The notes under the pieces: model-generated
Told to the model about the DNA's origin: nothing
Database searches by the model: none
What the model saw: only the letters and a program-made list of their open reading frames with translations
Program-made: the position numbers and the translations under genes
Part shown: positions 40,677-50,979 of the stretch, piece after piece
Numbering within the stretch: the first letter of the stretch is position 1
Layout of the letters: the number at the start of each line of letters is the position of its first letter
Source of the DNA: Lepidodermella squamata
Taxonomy: Eukaryota; Gastrotricha
Assembly (NCBI GenBank): GCA_047495785.1
Contig: JBLDXI010000033.1
Location: 372,001-436,000 of the forward strand
DNA: 64,000 nt
Direction of reading: 5' to 3'

Positions 40677-41816
40677 TTATACATAAGATAAGACCATTAG
40701 TACGAAATAGGTAACAGAGACACCATAAGCCAATAGAGCAATGATAAAAGCAGAAATATCCATGGCTCGACCCTTTCTAATAATAAACAGCGAATGCTCG
40801 AACAGACTAGTGGCGTACCATTCTGGATAAGAGTTAGCTAACCCACAAGTAACCAGGGAATAGAATGTTAGAATGCTAGTGATAAATTCACAGCACTTCA
40901 TGAATGCCGACAGCATGACAAATCCTGGTTTTAATGGCAGGTATTGCAAGCAGTCGGCTTCCATGAAAACCAGCGCTAAGAGAATGGTCACTGCTAGAAC
41001 TGGTCGATCCGATAGACGGGGATCCAAGAGTAGAATAACGAATACCATAGATGTCAGAATAACAAACGGTAGAATTATATTCCATATGTAAAACTCGGGT
41101 TTCCTTCGAAATGTGAAGACATACTCGTAAGTCCTTCCATTGCTGACTACAACCGACTTGTTGATGATACGCCAGTTGTCTACGAGTACCCGATGAGTGT
41201 CATATTTTGTTGCCACGTTGTAATTCATTAATTTACAGAAACGTCGCATGGTTGCAATTTGTAGTTTGACAGCGCAAATTTGAGTATCAAACGGGAAAAA
41301 TGAAACATCGAGATTGCAAGTTGAAGTGAGTCTCGCATTGAAGCTCCAATCAAAACGAATGTTCTCATCACGCCTTATTAACACGTTCATTTGCGAGATT
41401 CTCTTATCGCTCATGTGAGCGACGGATGGGTTGAGATGGATAAATTTAGGCCGCCAAAACATAGTGTCAAGAACCGGGAATGAAAAGTTTTGCTTTGGAC
41501 CAAGCTTCGCAATGGCAGGTGGCCAATTGCACGAGCCCTTCCATTGCACTGTAAACTGCAATGATGCAGAGAAACTCTGCAACTGATCGTTGATAGCATC
41601 AATTTTACCAGCAGCGACTCTTAAAATAACCTCGGCAACTGCAGATTTCTTACAGCCTTCTGAGGGATTATAATTAAAGCAGAGTGGGCTCCGAGTCTCT
41701 GGGCCGAGGTTCGAACAGTTAGACAGCAGGCTTAGGGCTCTCTGCTGCAGCAAATCATTCGAAGAGGAGAATGAAGGGTGGAACAAAATGCCTGTTAAAA
41801 CAATACTTACTAGCAT
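40677..41816 (-). CDS. Cys-loop channel subunit, group F1a
   Basis: 379 residues, the duplicate of 31338: same motif NCSNLGPETRSPLC, Cys-loop CNLDVSFFPFDTQIC, pore DRPVLAVTILLALVFMEADC. From M1 to the C-terminus only a few residues differ, whereas the signal peptide, the strands after FNYNPSEGC and the region after the Cys-loop differ more. All reading frame and cysteines are intact, so this copy is presumably functional even though the adjacent D copy was destroyed. Confidence 0.93.
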   Translation of the reverse strand: MLVSIVLTGILFHPSFSSSNDLLQQRALSLLSNCSNLGPETRSPLCFNYNPSEGCKKSAVAEVILRVAAGKIDAINDQLQSFSASLQFTVQWKGSCNWPPAIAKLGPKQNFSFPVLDTMFWRPKFIHLNPSVAHMSDKRISQMNVLIRRDENIRFDWSFNARLTSTCNLDVSFFPFDTQICAVKLQIATMRRFCKLMNYNVATKYDTHRVLVDNWRIINKSVVVSNGRTYEYVFTFRRKPEFYIWNIILPFVILTSMVFVILLLDPRLSDRPVLAVTILLALVFMEADCLQYLPLKPGFVMLSAFMKCCEFITSILTFYSLVTCGLANSYPEWYATSLFEHSLFIIRKGRAMDISAFIIALLAYGVSVTYFVLMVLSYV

Positions 41817-41870
41817 TTCAGATCACATATAGATCAGACGTAAATCACAAAAACTATTTCATACTAGCTT

Positions 41871-41901
41871 GGCGTGTTTGCCGACACACGTCGAATTTCC
41901 G
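41871..41901 (-). promoter_or_regulatory. Conserved F1a upstream element, copy 2
   Basis: Plus-strand reading: GGCGTGTTTGC, middle, CGTCGAATTTCCG, 55 bp before the start of the F1 gene at 40677. Confidence 0.6.
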
Positions 41902-42007
41902 ACATGCACACGTCGCACACCCCTAGTCACAATTTCAATAAGAAATATGCTTTCCCTATAGTCAAATTGAAGAGAAAACAAATTCAATAATGAGATCGAA
42001 CAGACGG

Positions 42008-43174
42008 TCAAATATTGCAGTATAGAAAAGCATTTAAAAGGCAGAACGCAATCAGTGATGTTGAGCAAGCGATTGCATCACATAACCTATTGCGGGAAAT
42101 CTTCCACATGCCAATCACAATTGCATTTCTGTTGAACCATTTTGGGAATTTTTTCGCAAGATGGCAGGTAAAAAAGGCATAAAGAGTGATGAATAGAGTG
42201 AGAAGTTCACATACACGCGTATAATCTGTTAGCAACATCCTGCCAGGTTTGGCTGGTGTTCTGTTACTTATTTCAACTCGCAAAAACGTCATAGCAAGAA
42301 GAATTGTTATCGCAAAACCTGGCCTCAAAGGCTTTGAAGCGTGGATAGCAATGGAAAGGAATTGGAGGTTGGTCAAAACAGCGCACGGTATTATCAGAAA
42401 CCGAATGTAAAAATCCGGGCGTCGTTGGATTACAAAGTAGAAAAGAGGATTTAGATCGCCCGTAATCGCCTGAAGCTTTGCCCAGCTCCCGACAATATCC
42501 CAATTATCCTTAGTTTTCAACCCACCACTCCAAAGCGTGACTTTGGCATCTGTTATGATCACACTGTCATAACCATCGTTATCCAATCTTAGTTTTATCT
42601 GGCAGCGTTGTGTGTCAAACGGAAAATTCTGGAGCAAAATAGTGCAGGATGACACGAGAATTCCACTCAGCTGCGCATGAAACTTAACATGCCGCGGGCG
42701 AATTTCAACGTAGAAAACGGATCGTAAATGAGCCATGGTTGGATCATCGATGGCATTTTCGTGCCTAAATTGTGGTCGCCAGAATAGACTTGTATTAGGA
42801 TAAAAAAATGTCCCTTCCAAGTCGCCCAATCGTTTGCAGGTCACTGACCACGTGAATCGGAATTCGGCGTGCACTTTGAAGGTTTCAGTCACATCATCGA
42901 TTCCGTAGAATTTCCTTGTCAGTAATCTTGTTTTAATACTTGTTTTCGAGCAGGAATGGTCTGGATATTCGAATGATTTGCTGATATTACAGTTTGGGTT
43001 CATCACCTCAAAGGAAAAATGGTTACACCTCGTGATTAGGTCCAAACTTCGCGCGTTCGATACATCAAACACTTGCTGGCTGCAACTGATCTTCCATACA
43101 AGAATCAAGGAAATTAGGATTGGAAGCGCATGATCAGTTGGCTTCAAAACAATAAAAAGCGATTTTATCGTCAT
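42008..43174 (-). CDS. Cys-loop channel subunit, group F2a
   Basis: 388 residues, duplicate of 32677. Motif LITRCNHFSFEVMNPNC...SC; Cys-loop CTILLQNFPFDTQRC; the M1-M3 block (FYIRFLIIPCAVLTNLQF, LRPGFAITILLAMTFLRVE) is identical to 32677, yet the segment after the Cys-loop (residues about 215-250) is clearly diverged. Ends at M4 without the charged tail of 32677. Starts 192 bp upstream of its F1 partner. Confidence 0.92.
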   Translation of the reverse strand: MTIKSLFIVLKPTDHALPILISLILVWKISCSQQVFDVSNARSLDLITRCNHFSFEVMNPNCNISKSFEYPDHSCSKTSIKTRLLTRKFYGIDDVTETFKVHAEFRFTWSVTCKRLGDLEGTFFYPNTSLFWRPQFRHENAIDDPTMAHLRSVFYVEIRPRHVKFHAQLSGILVSSCTILLQNFPFDTQRCQIKLRLDNDGYDSVIITDAKVTLWSGGLKTKDNWDIVGSWAKLQAITGDLNPLFYFVIQRRPDFYIRFLIIPCAVLTNLQFLSIAIHASKPLRPGFAITILLAMTFLRVEISNRTPAKPGRMLLTDYTRVCELLTLFITLYAFFTCHLAKKFPKWFNRNAIVIGMWKISRNRLCDAIACSTSLIAFCLLNAFLYCNI

Positions 43175-43276
43175 TATTTAATGTTATAAATAGTGTATAA
43201 AGTAAAGTGTATAGTGTAAAGAATTAAATCTTAGTCGCGAGATGTTATATGCTTAGTTCTGATAGCCGAGAGCCGG

Positions 43277-43300
43277 GGTCGGATATTGCAAGCAAGCAAT
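43277..43300 (-). promoter_or_regulatory. Conserved F2 upstream element, copy 2
   Basis: GGTCGGATATTGCAAGCAAG, 103 bp before the start of 42008. Same block as at 33971; homology of the duplicated unit ends shortly beyond it. Confidence 0.6.
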
Positions 43301-44465
43301 ATTGCACTGTGCAAGCGGAATCATTGATCGCTACCGGAAAGCCAGTTTCCGAAATTAAGATTTACGATTCGACGTTCCTTACTGCGACACTCTTTCGATT
43401 CTGGGTACATCCCAGTCTAAGGTATCTCTTGCCGAGATTGATATAGGAAAAGTTCCGCTATGAAGAAACATGGAAAATTGTTTAAATTGTTTAAATACTT
43501 GGATTAATGCGGTCGATTTGGGCAAGAGTGTTGATATTTTGTACCTTGATCTTTCAAAGGCTTTTGATACTGTACCTATTAAATTACTTTTAGATAAACT
43601 TGAGGAGATCAATATTTGTGGAAAACTATCCTCTTGGCTTCGATCTTATCTTTCTGATCGGTATTTTCGTGTCAGAGTTCGTTCTAATTTTTCTACTTGG
43701 TGTCCCTTGCCATCTGGTGTCCCACAGGGATCAGTGCTGGGGCCTTTGTTATTTTTAATTTTTTTAATTTTTGTTGATGAATGCCTTTCTTATTCTCTGG
43801 CCAATGGCCAAGTACTTTGCCGACGACACGAAATTATTTAAAATTATTGAATCTCAAGATGACTGTGAGAAACTACAGGAAGATTTAAATAACATTTGTA
43901 GGTGGTTTGAACAACATGGTCTCTCTATTAACTCGTCTAAATGTTGTGTTTTACGTTTAAACTGTAAATTCGATTTTAACTATCGTATCGGTACGCAAGA
44001 GATTGACGTTGTTGATTTTACTCGTGATTTAGGTATAATTGTGGACAAAAAATTAGACTTCAAAATTCACTGCGACAAAATGTCTTAGACTATGTGGATT
44101 GATTTGTAGAGCCTTTACTAATACTTCCTTCAGACTTGAAGCCTACCGTGTGTATGTCCTTCCTATAATCGATTACTGTTCATCCGTATATTCGCCATAC
44201 TTGCTAACTGTCATATAATCACTAGAAAAATTACAATTTAATTTTCTCAAGAGAGCCTTTAATATACCTCTTTACTCCCATATTACGTATGAATATTTAT
44301 TGAAACGTAGTGGAATGGACTCCTTGGAAAAGCGTCGCTTTAAAAATGATTTGAAATCAACTTATAAGCTATATCACCACTTCTATGATGTCACTTTTGA
44401 CGAGTTCTATGAATTTTCTAAATCAAATTACGCTAGCAAACACCGGCTAAGACCTTCTAAGTGTA

Positions 44466-45275
44466 CTGTAACGCAGTCCTTTTTGGGACAGGGTAATTTC
44501 GGACACTTTTGGCTTTGAGCGCGAGTTTCTCCAAAACCCCGGTAAATAGAAATACCGTTCAAAATGCAGGAGATAGCCCAGAGTCTTGTCTTTCAAATGA
44601 CACCTGAAATATGAGAAACGGATTTGTCTACGAAGAATGGTTTCACTTCTTCGCAGGTGAGCGCCGAGGTAAAAAATTGCTAACTTTTTCAAATGGCAGT
44701 ATTTCTTGCCGGATAGAAGCGCAAAAGAAAGAGCGCATCGACTTCAGTTAGGCTGGCATGTTTGGAACAAATTTATACGAGACATTTTGCCTGAAATTCC
44801 GCCAGAAAAACCGATATCCCCCGGCTTATTTCGGACAGCCCCTAACTGCAGAGAATTCAATCGACCTTGACCGTTTTTAAACTTTAATATTTTAGTGAGA
44901 ATAGCACTGAACTGCGTTGAGAGCACCAATTCGCTAACGGGGGTTCAAATCCCTCAACATGCAATTCATTTTTTTATTTTTAAATCTGCTCACAAATTTT
45001 ATCTCGCTTTAATGCGAACTTTGGCCCTAATCTAAATATTCACACTGAGCTGTCCGAAATTACCCCAGTTGTGTCCGAAATTAGCCGCGAGTCAGTTTTC
45101 CGTGAATACCTGTGCAGGTATAATTTGCAGAAGGTATATTTCTACCGTGATTAACACTACGCTATGCAGTTTTTCAAGGTGCATCTTTTGGCGCAAAGTA
45201 CGTAAAAAAATTCGTTCATCTCGCAAAATTAAGCCTGAAAAACAGCTTTTTGTCCGAAATAAGACAACGTTACAG
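44466..45275. mobile_element. 810 bp TA-flanked element nested in the LINE
   Basis: Begins CTGTAACG and ends CGTTACAG with TA on both sides (44464-44465, 45276-45277). Removing it together with one TA leaves the LINE frame continuous, so the boundaries are firm. The interior repeats TGTCCGAAATTA-like units in both orientations (about 44491, 44829, 45050, 45070, 45251). No transposase is encoded; it resembles a non-autonomous Tc1/mariner- or pogo-type element by its TA target. Confidence 0.88.
44942..44952 (+). ncRNA. tRNA-like B box
   Basis: GGTTCAAATCC, a consensus RNA polymerase III B box, sits in a stem-like context (GGGGG...CCCTC) inside the nested element. No convincing A box or complete cloverleaf precedes it, so this is not a functional tRNA gene; it may be a SINE-derived piece or a coincidence. 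Confidence 0.3.
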
Positions 45276-45502
45276 TAAATTTGATTGCAAAAAATATTTT
45301 TTTAACAGAAGAACAATTAATTTTTGGAACAAACTACCTGCTGACGTCGTTTCTGCCTCTTTAAATGTTTTTAAACAATATCTTAATGTTGACTGTAACC
45401 TAGAGAAATATCTTTTATCCTCAGTGAGGCGCCTGGCTGGCTAATTGCATACGCATGAAAAGTGCACTTGCGACAACAAATAAATAAAATAAAATAAATA
45501 AA

Positions 45503-47894
45503 TGGAACGATAGAATTGAGGGTATCATTTTGTGGCCACAATTTCAGCGTTATACTTAAGTTTGGTGTTAAAGTTAATAATTCAGAACCAGAACCCAGCA
45601 ATACTCTCGGCATCTTCAACCGGCCATATTATCGCAATATTTTCATTCGGCATCGGCCGCAGAAACAAATTGTCTTCGTTAAAAAATGTTTAGACTAAAA
45701 ATTTCGATGACAAAATTCAAATTTGAAAGCAATTACCCATTTTTGTTGTGGCGAAGCAGAGAATTCGTTGAGCCTACCAAAAATGTTGGTCAACCTTCTT
45801 ACTTTCAGCTTTCAGGCATTGATTTTCAACCTTTTTACAAGTTTTGGGCTCTTGGCTGATCACAGATATCCAACTAGAGTACAAAAACTTTATGGCATAA
45901 AAAAGACCCATCCTATATGGGGTATTTGCTGCATTTTCAACCACCTTTCAGTCGAAACCCGTGGGACGCGAACAAAGTGAGAGTTACGCTTTTTTCTAAT
46001 GATTTCCTTGAGAAATGCCGAAAAATGAACCAAGTTTCTCAGTTTTATGAAAATTACCAGGCGACCTATGGTGCGATCTTAGATCCCGGAGCTATCAGGG
46101 ATGGATTTTCTGCTGTTTTTGTCAAAATGACCAGTCATTTAAACTCATAAACGAGCGAAGGGAGAAAATTTCTCCACTAAAAAAGCTCTAAAACCTCTCA
46201 TTTTGTTGTCTGGCCGGCTGATCGGGGAGGATGATCTCCCCTGAAAGTTGCCCACTAAAGCCACCACGAAATGGGCCATTCTTTAGATTGAAGATCTAGA
46301 AGGAGAAATCAGGGTTCTGCGCACTGAAAAATAGCCGATCACGTTTGGTAATCTAAATTTTATGACTGCAACTTAATAAACTCCACTGGAAACTTGCAGG
46401 GTATTTGTGACAGAAATACGAGGCGAATGGAAAGATAAAAGGAGCCATTTCCGCGACGAAGTGCTGCAAGTTACCAAGAGAAATTGGTGTAACGGAAAGA
46501 ATAACTCGCACTTCCGTGTCCGCATCCTAAGAACGGACGAAGCTTTGGAGGAATTGAAGAGAAGTGTAATTATTATTTTGTTGGTCTCGATTTGAAGTTC
46601 ACCCTTCAGAACCGTTAAGGTTAATGGACTTTTTGAGAGCGGTCAAGCTTTTAGCTTATGAATTTCAATATTTTTCCCAAACAAAACCTATTTCATGAGC
46701 AGCTCGTTCGGTGGCTTCTATCCCAAGTTTCTAGCAGCTCAGATCTAACCAGGCTTCCGATTTTTCACCACTGGACCACGCTCAGCGGCAGACACAAAAA
46801 AGTATTCCTTATTGAAACCGTTGAGAAAAGGGGTAGGGGTATAGTTAATCGGCGTTCACTTTTAAGACCTTGAGAGGCCGGCCAGGTTAAGGGAATTTTT
46901 GAGGTATTCAAAAATTCGCAATTTTCGTGCTTTCGCAAAATCGAAGGTTTTTCTAGATTCGCTCGCAAATATCCATTTCCCTTTTGTTTTCTTTTCCCCT
47001 GAGCCAGTAGCTTCCATTCTCATTAGAGCCAATTTTGATGATCTGGAATCTGTTCGGAAGGAAGTTAGCAGGAGACCTAAAATTTAGATAATTTCTTCCT
47101 ATTTAGAAAAAAACAGAGCTTCGAGATGCTCATCTTTTGCATTTTCAGAGGCGAATCGCCGAAAAATCGGCTCGCTCCGCTCGCATTCTAACCCGTATTT
47201 TTTTGTTTTCCTGTTATTTTTAGAAACTAAAAGACCATACTCCTCTAGAACAGCATCGAAGTCTTCAGGCTTCAAGCTTTAGGAAATTTCATCAGTGATT
47301 TTTCAATCGCGTATTAACTAGTTTCGCGGATCTTGCGAACTTCGAACCAACGGACAGCAGCTTATAGTGAAAAAATCGGTGACCGCTGCGTACAGTTTTT
47401 CACAATTTCTTTCCAGTGGCAGACACTTTCGAGTCACGAATAAAAATCGGAGGACTGGATCTAACAAAAGCTAATGTTTTCCTGTCGCTCTTTGTCGCAC
47501 TAGTGAGCTTGAAATTTCACTGAAAGAATATGCTGTGCGAATCTACAACTGATCCTGGGGCCAGCCGGCCGCCGACGGCCGCTGGGAAGGAAAAATTGGG
47601 AATGCAATAGGTTGATAAATGACCGTTTTATTGTGTTCGAAAACTTATGTTTGCCTTGCAAAAAATCAATGTCATGTTCAGTCGCGTCCATCGTCTCCCG
47701 GCGACGATGAGTCATCGTTACTATTTCAGCTTCCTCTTGCGGATCGGGGCCGGCGCCCGCGAACAGAACTTGGATCATTTGCCTGTGCTGTCGTGTTGCT
47801 CAACGCTGCTGCGACTAGTTTTGGCATGTAGTCATTCCAAAACTAAAGGAAATAGTTAATTTGTATAAAAAGGCAACATCAGAACAAGTGAGCA
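45503..47894. other. Gene-poor region with one dispersed repeat
   Basis: Only short unsupported open frames. About 45900-46140 is the second copy of the repeat at 19241-19520. A short GC-rich palindromic patch (GGCCGCCGACGGCC) occurs at about 47565-47585. Confidence 0.45.
45900..46140 (+). repeat. Dispersed repeat, copy 2
   Basis: Plus-strand match to the minus strand of 19241-19520: GTATTTGC, a CATTTTCAACC-like block, TTTCAGTCGAAACCCGTGGG and AAAAATGAACCAA in the same order. Confidence 0.55.
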
Positions 47895-49745
47895 TCAACT
47901 CACCGTCTCACAATCATTTTTCTTGTAGTCACAGATAATGGCCTGTGAGTCAAGGCTAGTTTTGCTAACTACGCTGGCTATGTTGATGTCGAATACTTGC
48001 TTCGAGCAGCCAGAGCCGGAATATGGTGGCCAAGTTCTGAGACGACCTTGTCCGTCGCCGTTGGGATTTCTATTGAGAAACAAAAGCTTGCTATTGCTGT
48101 TTTTCAATGAGATCTTGGCTACTGGCTACTAACCCGAATTTAACAAAATTCGACCAATAAGTCATCATAGTTAAGCTCAGGAGCTTTTCATTGACAGAGT
48201 ACGAGTTGTTAGACATTGGTTGGCCGAACACAAATCTGAAAAAATAATCAAAGTATTATCTCTAAAATATTCGAAATGTTCAATTTACTGAAGTTCCTCG
48301 CCGTGTTTTGCGCCTAAATAACTAGGTCCGGTTGGGTTCTCCCGTACATGGCTAAACAAGTAGGCAAAAACTGAAGCCCCTGCGCTGGCCGAGCCTTTAG
48401 CCCATGTCAAAACGGGACATTTGAACGTGTAGTCACTATCAGCATCACTCACTGCTTGAAAAATGGCCAAGCCTTGACTTCCGGGTTGATATTGAGATTG
48501 AATAGCCGAGGCAACTTTTGATATTGCAGATGTGATATTGCTGCCATACAACAGCTGGTGGAAATCGATGAAGCGAGTTGAAATCAAAGTTTTGTAATGG
48601 TCATTTGTCAACTGGCTTGGCTGAAGGCCGAAAAGGGGAGGGTTATTACCATCAGAAATTCCTGCTATTTGGAAAGACGCTTCGTCCTTAGTCACCCCTA
48701 TCAAAATAGGAACTTTCGCAATGTCGCCCGATGCGAGCATTGACGATGGATCTCGAGGAATGAAGTCTCCGTCAACAACTGGGGCGAAATTATCTTCCCT
48801 GACGATTTGTCTACCAGCCGGCGAGGAATCTGTGGCAGGAAATGAGGAAGCGTTTGCTCGACTGAGGCATTGCATCCAAGTTTCCACGTTCGAAGTAGGC
48901 ATGCAAATTGTGCTAAGAACTATGTCAGAGGTTCGTCTGACGATGGAGGAATTTCGCCTGCCCCATACCATGGTCGCTGCGCCTGACTCGATGATCGCAC
49001 GCTGGAAGTAGGGACGGCTGTAGGGTGACAACAAATGAGCTGTAACAGAAGATCCCCCAGCACTTTGGCCACCGATCGTTACTGCTGTGTTATCCCCTCC
49101 GAAAGCACCGATATTAGCATTTATCCATTTCAGGGCCTCGAGTTGGTCCCATAGCCCCATATTACCGGGGGCATAGTTATTACCCTGATAGGCAAACCCT
49201 AACGAGCCGAGTCGGTATTGAATTGTCACGACTATGATGTTGTTCAGTCCTGATAGAAACTGCCCATTAAATGTTTTATCGCTGATTGAGCCCATAGTAA
49301 AGCCTCCGCCATGGATGAATACGTAAACACTCAATTTTCGAACATTCTGACCAACGCTATCGACCGCCGCCTTAGGTGTCCAGATGTTGAGGTAAAGACA
49401 GTCTTCGGACATTTTTGGTGTGACAGCAGGACCACTGGGAAAACGCATGGTATTCTGCATGCATTGAGGTGTATCGTTAGTTGCATCGAGAATTGTTGTC
49501 CATGGTTGGACGGATTGAGTTTTCTTCAGTCTCAGATCTCCTATTGGAGGTTTCGCAAATGGAATGCCAGTGAACTGGTAGACGTCGATTTGACTCGGGT
49601 CAGATGTCACAGTGACCATTTTTCCCCTCACCGGTCCCGAATTTGTATTAACAATAGGATAGTTTTGCTGAGCTGATGCAGCTTGTAGTATGACTAACAT
49701 GTAAACCAGAGTGACGACCATGGTTAAACTTTGTTTCCGCATCAA
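47895..49745 (-). CDS. Secreted type-B carboxylesterase, three exons
   Basis: Proposed join (minus strand) of 48289-49745, 48134-48235 and 47895-48069, about 577 residues, the usual length for the family. Introns of 53 and 64 bp start GTAAAT and GTTAGT and end CAG and TAG. The joins restore the family's C-terminal run (HGEELQ|FVFG and NFVKFG|NPNGDG...WPPY). Signal peptide about 9-25; oxyanion HGGG at 145-148; nucleophile Ser228 in GGQSAGG; acid Glu355 in VTKDEA; His482 in KHGEELQ. Expected to hydrolyse carboxyl esters outside the cell or in the secretory pathway. It is the only non-receptor enzyme in the array. The substrate is not predictable. Confidence 0.92.
48070..48133 (-). other. Intron 2 of the carboxylesterase gene
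   Basis: 64 bp, donor GTTAGT, acceptor CTCAATAG. It splits a Gly codon (GG|A) between NFVKF and NPNGDG, a conserved family segment, which fixes the boundary. Confidence 0.85.
48236..48288 (-). other. Intron 1 of the carboxylesterase gene
   Basis: 53 bp, donor GTAAAT, acceptor TTTTTTCAG. It splits the Gln codon (CA|A) of HGEELQ. Without splicing the frame would stop immediately at TAA. Confidence 0.87.
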
Positions 49746-50755
49746 GTAGATAATATTATGGCACCGAGGGCAGCGGCCTAGGGGCTATTTAAGCCCCAGT
49801 TTCTACTTCTAGGAGGTCACATGGGGCCCTGAAACGCCTACGAGGTTCGTGGTTTAAAAAACCTCTGAAGATCACGATGTTTATGAAAACAGCCTTATTA
49901 TGCTAACATACAAAAAGTGCTTTAATTGCCACACATGTTAGGCCACAACTCTCGATCTTTTCTCAGTCATCTTGTTCATGACTTTTTCACGACGCATAGC
50001 AGTGAACCTATTAAAAACCTTTTGGTGAAAAACACAGAACATTACCTATTAGCCTTACATTCTGCCGGGCCAGGTCATTTCTTTTTACCTCAGCCACGTA
50101 TTCTATCAGACAAAAAATCTGCAATGTTATATAACACGAGGGGATCATATAAACAAGAGAGAAAGGTCATGCAAAGAAATCCCTACAAGCATTCCTTTCG
50201 CATTTTTTCATCAAGGAGGAATTTCTATAATACTTAACTGTTTTTTTAAGCTTGAGGTCATCAGTCTTCTGGAATTCATCATTAACGAGCATGCCACAAG
50301 ATTCGTCGTTTTTAAAATAATGCAAGGCAAAAAATCGCATGCCTATATCAGCTCAGGGGCATGAGACGGGCTCAGGGGAGATATTGGGGATTGAAGATGC
50401 TATTTAACGTAAGCTACAAGATTTCTATGTGTTACATCTCGATAAACCAGGGCGCGAAGTATAGGGGGAATGATTCCCTCCCCTCTCCAGTTCAGCAGGC
50501 CAAAGAAACCACAGGGGGGCCCTTTGGTCGTAAAATTTGAGCCCGAAAATACCCCCTAGTTAGAGGATCCTACTTTGCGCACTGCGATAAACGGTAAGCC
50601 TTATGACTGCGCTTCGTAGAAACAAAAATGCGGGATGTGCACGTGGAAGAAGTCCTTCGTATGGCTTCTCAGTATAACTCCTCGATATATTCAGGCTCAA
50701 AGTAGGCATATAGTAATTGAACCACCGTGAAGCCACCATTTAGGATTAAGGATTA
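49746..50755. other. Upstream of esterase; otherwise empty
   Basis: On the minus strand a TTAAATAG sequence within GGGGCTTAAATAGCCCC (about 49775-49792) lies about 40 bp before the esterase ATG and may be its TATA element. The rest shows no gene. Block GAACCACCGTGAAGCC at about 50719 matches 55094 and is part of the duplicated F1 3' flank. Confidence 0.45.
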
Positions 50756-50930
50756 CAGTGAAACCTGTTTTCTCGAAGGGCTACGGTTCCGAAAAATGCA
50801 TTCGACATAGAGAGAGTTTCGACAGAGAGAGAAAATATTTAGCTTATGTGAACTATAGACGGTTCTACGAAAAGTGTTCGACATGACAGATTTTCGACCT
50901 TCACCGAGTTCGAGATAACAGGTTTTACTG
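50756..50930. mobile_element. 175 bp pogo/Tigger-type MITE
   Basis: TA-flanked; begins CAGTGAAACCTGTTTTCTCG and ends with the near complement (CGAGATAACAGGTTTTACTG). The CAGTRAAACCTGT terminus and TA target are typical of pogo/Tigger elements. It interrupts the 3' flank that is otherwise shared with the F1 gene at 55122, so it inserted after that duplication. Confidence 0.85.
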
Positions 50931-50979
50931 TAAAATGAATTACGCTCCCGTAAATTTTCGAATTTACTCAATTTATAAT

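Larger units (their letters stand above)
43450..45502 (+). mobile_element. 5'-truncated LINE (CR1/Jockey-like non-LTR retrotransposon), broken
   Basis: Reverse-transcriptase pieces in order on the plus strand: LDLSKAFDTVP, LPSGVPQGSVLGPLLF, then after a frameshift FADDTKLF (the polymerase YADD-type motif) and NSSKC, then VLPIIDYCSSVYSP, a stop, a thumb-like region ending about 44463, and finally FFNRRTINFWNKLP at 45300. A tail of AAATA/AAATAAAT repeats at 45477-45502 is the 3' end. There is no 5' part (no endonuclease) and at least one frameshift and one stop, so the copy is dead. It is interrupted by the element at 44466-45275. Confidence 0.9.

Noticed and set aside
47938-48132. Plus-strand small secreted-looking peptide (MACESRLVLLTTLAML...) with a TATAAAAAG upstream at 47864
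   Set aside because: It is antisense to exon 3 of the carboxylesterase, whose splicing and protein match are strong; the hydrophobic start is a reverse-complement artefact.
49926-50237. 103-codon plus-strand frame upstream of the esterase
   Set aside because: Starts at a non-ATG codon, low complexity of signals, no domain, no paralogue in the window.
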